Shown here piece after piece: positions 59,642-64,000 of a stretch of DNA of 64,000 nucleotides. The notes beneath the pieces are model-generated. The model was not told the DNA's origin and made no database searches. It was given only the letters and a program-made list of their open reading frames with translations. The translations under genes and the position numbers were made by a program. The stretch covers positions 15,001 through 79,000 of the forward strand of contig WBZZ01002570.1 of the NCBI GenBank assembly GCA_019918135.1. Reading direction: 5' to 3'. Each line of letters opens with the position of its first letter. Position 1 is the stretch's first letter. This DNA is from Paulinella micropora (lineage: Eukaryota; Cercozoa; Imbricatea; Euglyphida; Paulinellidae).

Positions 59642-62504
59642 ATGCCTCACCAGAAAAGACGCATAGAAAAGGACGGAGATTACGACGAGGAAAAGCCGCT
59701 CTTTACCTTGGGCCAGCGCATAGACAAGGAAACACTGAAGAAGATCTCTATGTTAGAAGACGTGAATGAGTGGGAGCTGCCTGTGAACGCACTGCTGCAG
59801 TCATGCTCACTCAATCGAAACCCTGTCGAGTACATGCCCGGCAAATCGGACAAGAAAGGGAGGCCATATGGAAATGGCGCCGTTTGTAACCTGCCCCCCT
59901 GGATCATGCGTCTTGTCTCTGGCTCGTTTTACGAATTCATCGGCATGAGCACTGAGGCAGCGACTATTTTGGCGCAGCTTACAGACAGGGAACAAGCGTC
60001 CGTTCCGGCGCTGTTTCGCAGGTTTGCCAACGGTGGACAGGAAGCTGTGCAAAAGCTGTTGTTGGAGCAGGTCGAAAAGGAAGATACGCCGAGCAACAGA
60101 ACGTGGGCCAAGAAGCAGTTGGACTCGGTGATCAAGCAAGAGCCCGTGCTGCGCAACTATGCAATCAATTGCCCGCTTATGCGCGACTATTCACAAGCGT
60201 GCAAGAGCGTGGGCAGGGAGCTACAGCGCGCGGGCGCCTTTGCAGAAGTGTGGGATTTGGTGAAGTCGCTAAGCGACAAACCCAACAAGCTTACTACCTT
60301 TGTCTCGTACATTTACCAGCGAGAGGAACTGAAAATCATGATGGAAGTGATGAGCTTTTTGCAGTCTCAGGGGCTTTACACCGGGTTTTTTTTAATGATC
60401 AACTTCTGGTTGAGAGCAAGCTTCCCCGAGGCGGAGAGAAAGTCTTTACAGACGCGAGGTTGGCGAGTGTTCGGGCTCACGTAAGAGAGGTGTTGGGGCT
60501 CGACGTCGAGTTTCACGGCGGTAGCTACTTGCCCACGGTGGAGGACAAAAAGAGGCTTTATGGCTCTGTCAGTCTGAGCAAGCTGCCCAATGATACAGAG
60601 CGCTGTTTTGAACTGCTGGTGCGTCATGGGTCCGCCAATAAGCTACTGAGGTATGAGGGCTATGTGTTACGCCCTCATGCGTATATTCAAGGCGTGTATG
60701 AGTACTGGCAGGATTACTCAACCTACGCAGCAGAAGTGCTGGAGTTATCGGTTAACTATACTGGCAACGCCGTGTCGAGCAATAACACGTTGGAACGCTA
60801 CCTGGAGCGCGTAGGGCACCCGCTTTTCCCACTTATGACCCCGTCGTCCATTCGTAGCGACTGGATCAGCTTTCGAAATTGTTCGTTCAACGTCAAGACC
60901 CTGGAGTATCGTAGCTGGGATAACTTCAAGGAGAGGAAAGAGGCGCCGCCGTTTACGGACCATTGGCTTGACTTCGAAATAGATTTGACAAAATTAGCAG
61001 AAGCTGCAAACCATGGCGACGAGTGGCTTACCCCGCTCTGGTCCCAAATGCTGAAGCTGCAACTCAGCGAAGAAATGTGCTACGTGTTCGAACTGCTTGT
61101 TGGAAGGCTGATGTACAGGCTGGGAGAGTACGACAACTGGCAGGTGATGCCGTTTATTGTGGGAGACGCTGGAACAAGCAAGGGAACAGTGTTAGAGATA
61201 ATAAGCCTGTTCAAACCACAAGGTAAAGTGGGGTTCATGAGTAAGAACATGGAGGACAAATTTGGCCTGCAAGGTTTATACCAGAAAGAGTTGGTTATGT
61301 GTATGGACTTGCCCCAGAATTTTGCGAGTGTATTAGATCAATCGATTATGCAGAGCTGCATCTCTGGCGAAGGCGTGGCTGTCCCTATCAAATACAAGAC
61401 GGCTGTGACAGACCGTCGATGGTCGACACCTTGCATTATGGCGGAAGTTGTGTTTTAAATTACAACGACGAGCAAGGACTGTGGAAACGACGACTCGCGC
61501 TGTTCCTTTGGCTTCAGACTCCTGACCACGTACGATCCGACCTGAAGAGGCTCATCGCCCAGAACGAACTTCCTTACATTCTGCTGCGCGGCATCGCTCG
61601 CTACCGCAAGACTGCACAGGAGAAACCGGGTGCTGACTTTTGGCGGGATATAGCACCTGCAGAGCTTCAGCAAAACCAGAGATATACCGAGAGCCGCATG
61701 AACGTGCTGGCGCGCTTCCTGCACGAGGGGTCCCGAGAACACGGGGTGATCCCAGACAAAGGACGCCTGACAGAATGGACAACATTTGTTTCGGTGTATG
61801 CGAATTACTTGAAAGAGCTGAAACAGTCCTATAACAAGGCCGCGAGGGATATCCCCCTCGCGGCCTTGCACGGTAATGGCTATAAGGTGTTTCCTCCGCG
61901 CAGGGGTTCAGGCGCCGGCAGTGGCTCTAACAAGAAAGACCAGCGCGTCAATTTCTGCGCCTACTGTCCGCGCAGCCAAGGCGAGCTAGGGCACCAGTGC
62001 AACCCCGCGGGGATCTGCAGAGAAGGGTTGTGTGGGTACGTGAATTGCAAGGACGAGCAACACAAGGGCGCGGGCCGGCTCAAGGCTTACGGGATCGTGA
62101 ACATGCGAATCGTGCCCCGCGCGGAATTCGACCGGTGGCTTAACAGTACAGAAGAAGCCAGCTCGGAATCGACGCTTGGCGAGAGCTCCAGCGAGAGCCC
62201 GCGCGAGGACCTCAGCGTCGGGGAGTGGCAAGAAAGGCTAGTGGCCTTGGCAGAGGAGCGAGCAGACAGCGAAAAGATCAGGCACGCGACCGAGGAGATG
62301 TTGAGGGCGGAGCGCCGGGCGGAGCGCAGGCGCGTGTGCGAGATCGCCGGCATCAAGAACTGGAATGCCTTGAAAAAAAAGTACAAGAAAGCACAAAAGA
62401 GAAAGGGCCAAGACCAGCAAGCGCAGGAGTCGTCTTCCAAGAAACCCCGGGCGTTGGCTGAAGAGGAAGCTGCGGAAAAGTACCCTTTGGTTACAAATGA
62501 ATAA
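59642..62504 (+). pseudogene. Second D5-like SF3 helicase gene, interrupted
   Basis: Starts at ATG 59642 and spans the ~950 codons usual for viral D5-type proteins. The N-terminal third is helical without a recognised domain. The ATPase region follows, with a P-loop-like GDAGTSKGT and a hydrophobic strand ending in an acidic residue (ELVMCMDLPQN); the C-terminal part holds FLW-type helices. A Cys-rich patch (FCAYCPRSQ...CREGLCGYVNC) and a basic coiled tail finish it. It is a different subfamily from the gene at 20939-23812. It looks broken, with about two interruptions, and is treated as a relic; age looks young because codon quality is still high. Confidence 0.7.
61835..61868. repeat. 34-nt inverted repeat inside the helicase gene
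   Basis: CAAGGCCGCGAGGG and CCCTCGCGGCCTTG are exact 14-bp arms around ATATCC. Confidence 0.95.
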
Positions 62505-62669
62505 GAACCAAAACAGCCCGGCCTTGCACAGAGGTAAGCCTGGCGTATTCATGCTCATCTGTAGCCAAAGGCTTGTTACTGCTTTTTTGGCCCCATTAGC
62601 CCTTTAGAAACCCAGGGTGTGTATGTGTGTGCGTGTGTACAGGCGCGCGCGCCGGATCTCCGGGGAGGG
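62505..62669. other. Intergenic after the helicase gene
   Basis: No AATAAA-type 3'-end element was found directly after the stop. (GT)n-like GTGTATGTGTGTGCGTGTG lies at ~62619-62637. Confidence 0.45.
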
Positions 62670-62970
62670 GGGGGCGCAAGAAAGCGGTTGCTAAGAAAGG
62701 AGTAGCACGCCAAGAACTTGTTTAGTTTCATTAAAACTGTCTTTTCTTTTGTGCAGAAATACATGTCAGTGTCGCTGGGAGCGCACGTTGGCAGTTGAAT
62801 TGTTTTTTGGCTCATTTTTAAACACTCCTCAATGGCAAGGCCGGGGGCTTCGTCTGTGATGGCCACGCAACGATCGAGGTCCCTTGGGGGGGCCTTGCCT
62901 TTCTGTCTCGGCGAGTGCGCCGCCTCATTGGAGAAGTCACTCGTCGTATGACTTAGACGGAGTTTGTAGT
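62670..62970 (-). pseudogene. Possible coding fragment joined to a repeat
   Basis: Minus-strand frame gives CVAITDEAPGLAIEECLKMS and PTCAPSDTDMYFCTKEKTVL, which look protein-like. Its upstream part is the dispersed CAGAGAGTGCGCCGCCTCAT-type repeat. Start unknown. Confidence 0.3.
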
Positions 62971-63847
62971 CGAGACAGAGCACCGAGGAGGGAGGGGGGC
63001 CCCCCCCCCTTTTCTTTCTTCTTCCCTCCCCTTGAGCCCCCGGGACGCGGAAGTGCAGCGTGCGGGTCAGCCCTGGGCTCGGCGGCGTGGACCGACGCAG
63101 CCGCCGGCGCGCCGGAGCTGGGCTTGCGATTGCTGGATGAACAGAACTTTTGGGTGTGGAGCTTTCGTCTACAGAAAAAGCGCGGGGCTGAGAAACGCTA
63201 GCTTTTTTTTGCAGGCGCTGGCCGGGCTTGTGCCGGAGGTACATCTTTTGTGATAATAAGGCGCCCAGTAACAGCTTTCGTCGTTTGCGGCGTTTTCCTG
63301 TCGCAGGGCTTTCGGCGGCACGTTGGGGGGCTATATTTGTGTGCCTTTAAACAAAAAATTTTTTTATGCTTAATAAATTTTTTTACACTTGGTATCCTAT
63401 CCCTTCCCTTCACCTCCCCCTAAGCCCGGGGCTCAAAGAACAAGGAAGGACAAGGGGGAGGGAAGAGCGCAGAAGCTACAAAAGAAATGCATGAAACGCC
63501 TCAACTAAGCTCCCTGCCTTTCCCTCCCTCTCTTAGTTCTCAGCGCCAAATGTAAGACCGCCAAGTTCTATCAGCGAAATTCTTTTTCGCACTTTCTTGG
63601 CGCGCGGCCGCGTGGGCAAACTGCGCCCGCCGACGCCACCGCCTCGGACCGGTGCCCGCCTTGCGTGCCCGGTACCACGGAATCAAGGCAAGAAAAGGCT
63701 TTTTCGCCGCGTTTTCGCTCCAACTAGGTAAAAAGATACAGCTAACCTTTTCTCCCGCTGGCGAATTTCGGACATGGCCCAAGGCCAAAGCGCTAGACAG
63801 AAGCTTTTAATAAAAAAATTCTCTTTTTTAATACTCTCCGACAAGGT
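62971..63847. other. Intergenic repeats
   Basis: G/C-run (~62990-63010), a plus-strand protein-like tail ending near 63201 (LGLRLLDEQNFWVWSFRLQK), and an AATTAAA-type element variant (~63550). No intact gene. Confidence 0.4.
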
Positions 63848-63964
63848 GTGATGCGGCTAAAAAAGGCAGTTTCATCGGAAAACCCGGATGTACATTGTTT
63901 TTAAACCTCCATCTTTACTTCGAGTACTTTTAGTTAATTTAATTGCCTTTTTCGACCGTATCAT
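63848..63964. repeat. Dispersed hairpin element, long loop
   Basis: TGATGCGGCTAAAAAAGGCA and TTGCCTTTTTCGACCGTATC arms around ~75 AT-rich bases. Confidence 0.65.
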
Positions 63965-64000
63965 ACGCGTAAGAATTTTTTTTTGTTTGCGCAAATGACA

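Noticed and set aside
1-64000. tRNA, rRNA or retroelement content
   Set aside because: No tRNA-like cloverleaf consensus, rRNA block, reverse transcriptase, integrase or long terminal repeats were recognised by eye; a covariance-model scan would be decisive.

Overview
The window looks like a segment of a large eukaryote-associated DNA genome: most likely a giant-virus (Nucleocytoviricota-like) genome, or a virus-derived tract in a protist nuclear genome. I cannot separate these two from sequence alone. Pointers are long uninterrupted GC-rich genes on both strands, AATAAA-type signals just after stop codons, very short upstream regions with TATA-like boxes, and no bacterial gene order or ribosome binding sites. 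The gene content also fits: two D5-type SF3 helicases, an adenain/Ulp1-type cysteine protease, F-box/LRR proteins, MYND and C2H2 zinc fingers, Sel1 repeats and a macro-like protein. No tRNA, rRNA, capsid gene, reverse transcriptase or CRISPR array was seen.

Layout. 0-8 kb: a low-complexity coiled-coil gene, a C2H2 protein, a coiled-coil protein, small ORFs and a secreted BspA-like surface protein. 8-17 kb: mostly repeats, with two copies of a ~2.5 kb direct duplication flanking an F-box/LRR gene. 17-26 kb: a Sel1 protein, an F-box-like protein, a zinc-finger/SF3 helicase, and a broken paralogue of the protease gene at 35.7-38.5 kb. 26-35 kb: repeats and decayed coding pieces, a macro-like gene preceded by its own truncated duplicate, and a broken F-box/LRR gene. 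35-39 kb: a zinc-ribbon protein, the 904-residue protease and a SET-like relic. 39-43 kb: a 65-bp minisatellite and a Cys-rich protein. 43-49 kb: a secreted protein, a third E2F-site array and two MYND genes. 49-56 kb: LRR/F-box proteins and a zinc-finger protein. 56-64 kb: repeats, then a second and unlike SF3 helicase gene that is interrupted.

About half of the window is non-coding and built from a few dispersed families. These are (i) ~410-bp tandem units carrying TTTGGCGCCAAA palindromes (E2F-like) and an 18-bp minisatellite; (ii) ~70-bp hairpins with GATATGGCC...GGCAGT arms; (iii) a ~60-bp 3'-end element with AATAAA and a CAAGATT/AATCTTG stem; (iv) a ~55-bp element around AATTAAAGCTCGAC; and (v) G-run/C-run palindromes. 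Stand-alone 3'-end elements next to decayed coding pieces suggest repeated gene duplication and loss.

How the genes may work together (inference). The SF3 helicases point to self-encoded replication and the protease to processing of other proteins. F-box/LRR and MYND/SET-like proteins would act on host ubiquitin and chromatin pathways, and the macro-like protein on ADP-ribose signalling. The E2F-like arrays could tie the region to host S-phase control. Several long genes are interrupted, so either decay or indel errors in the assembly must be considered.
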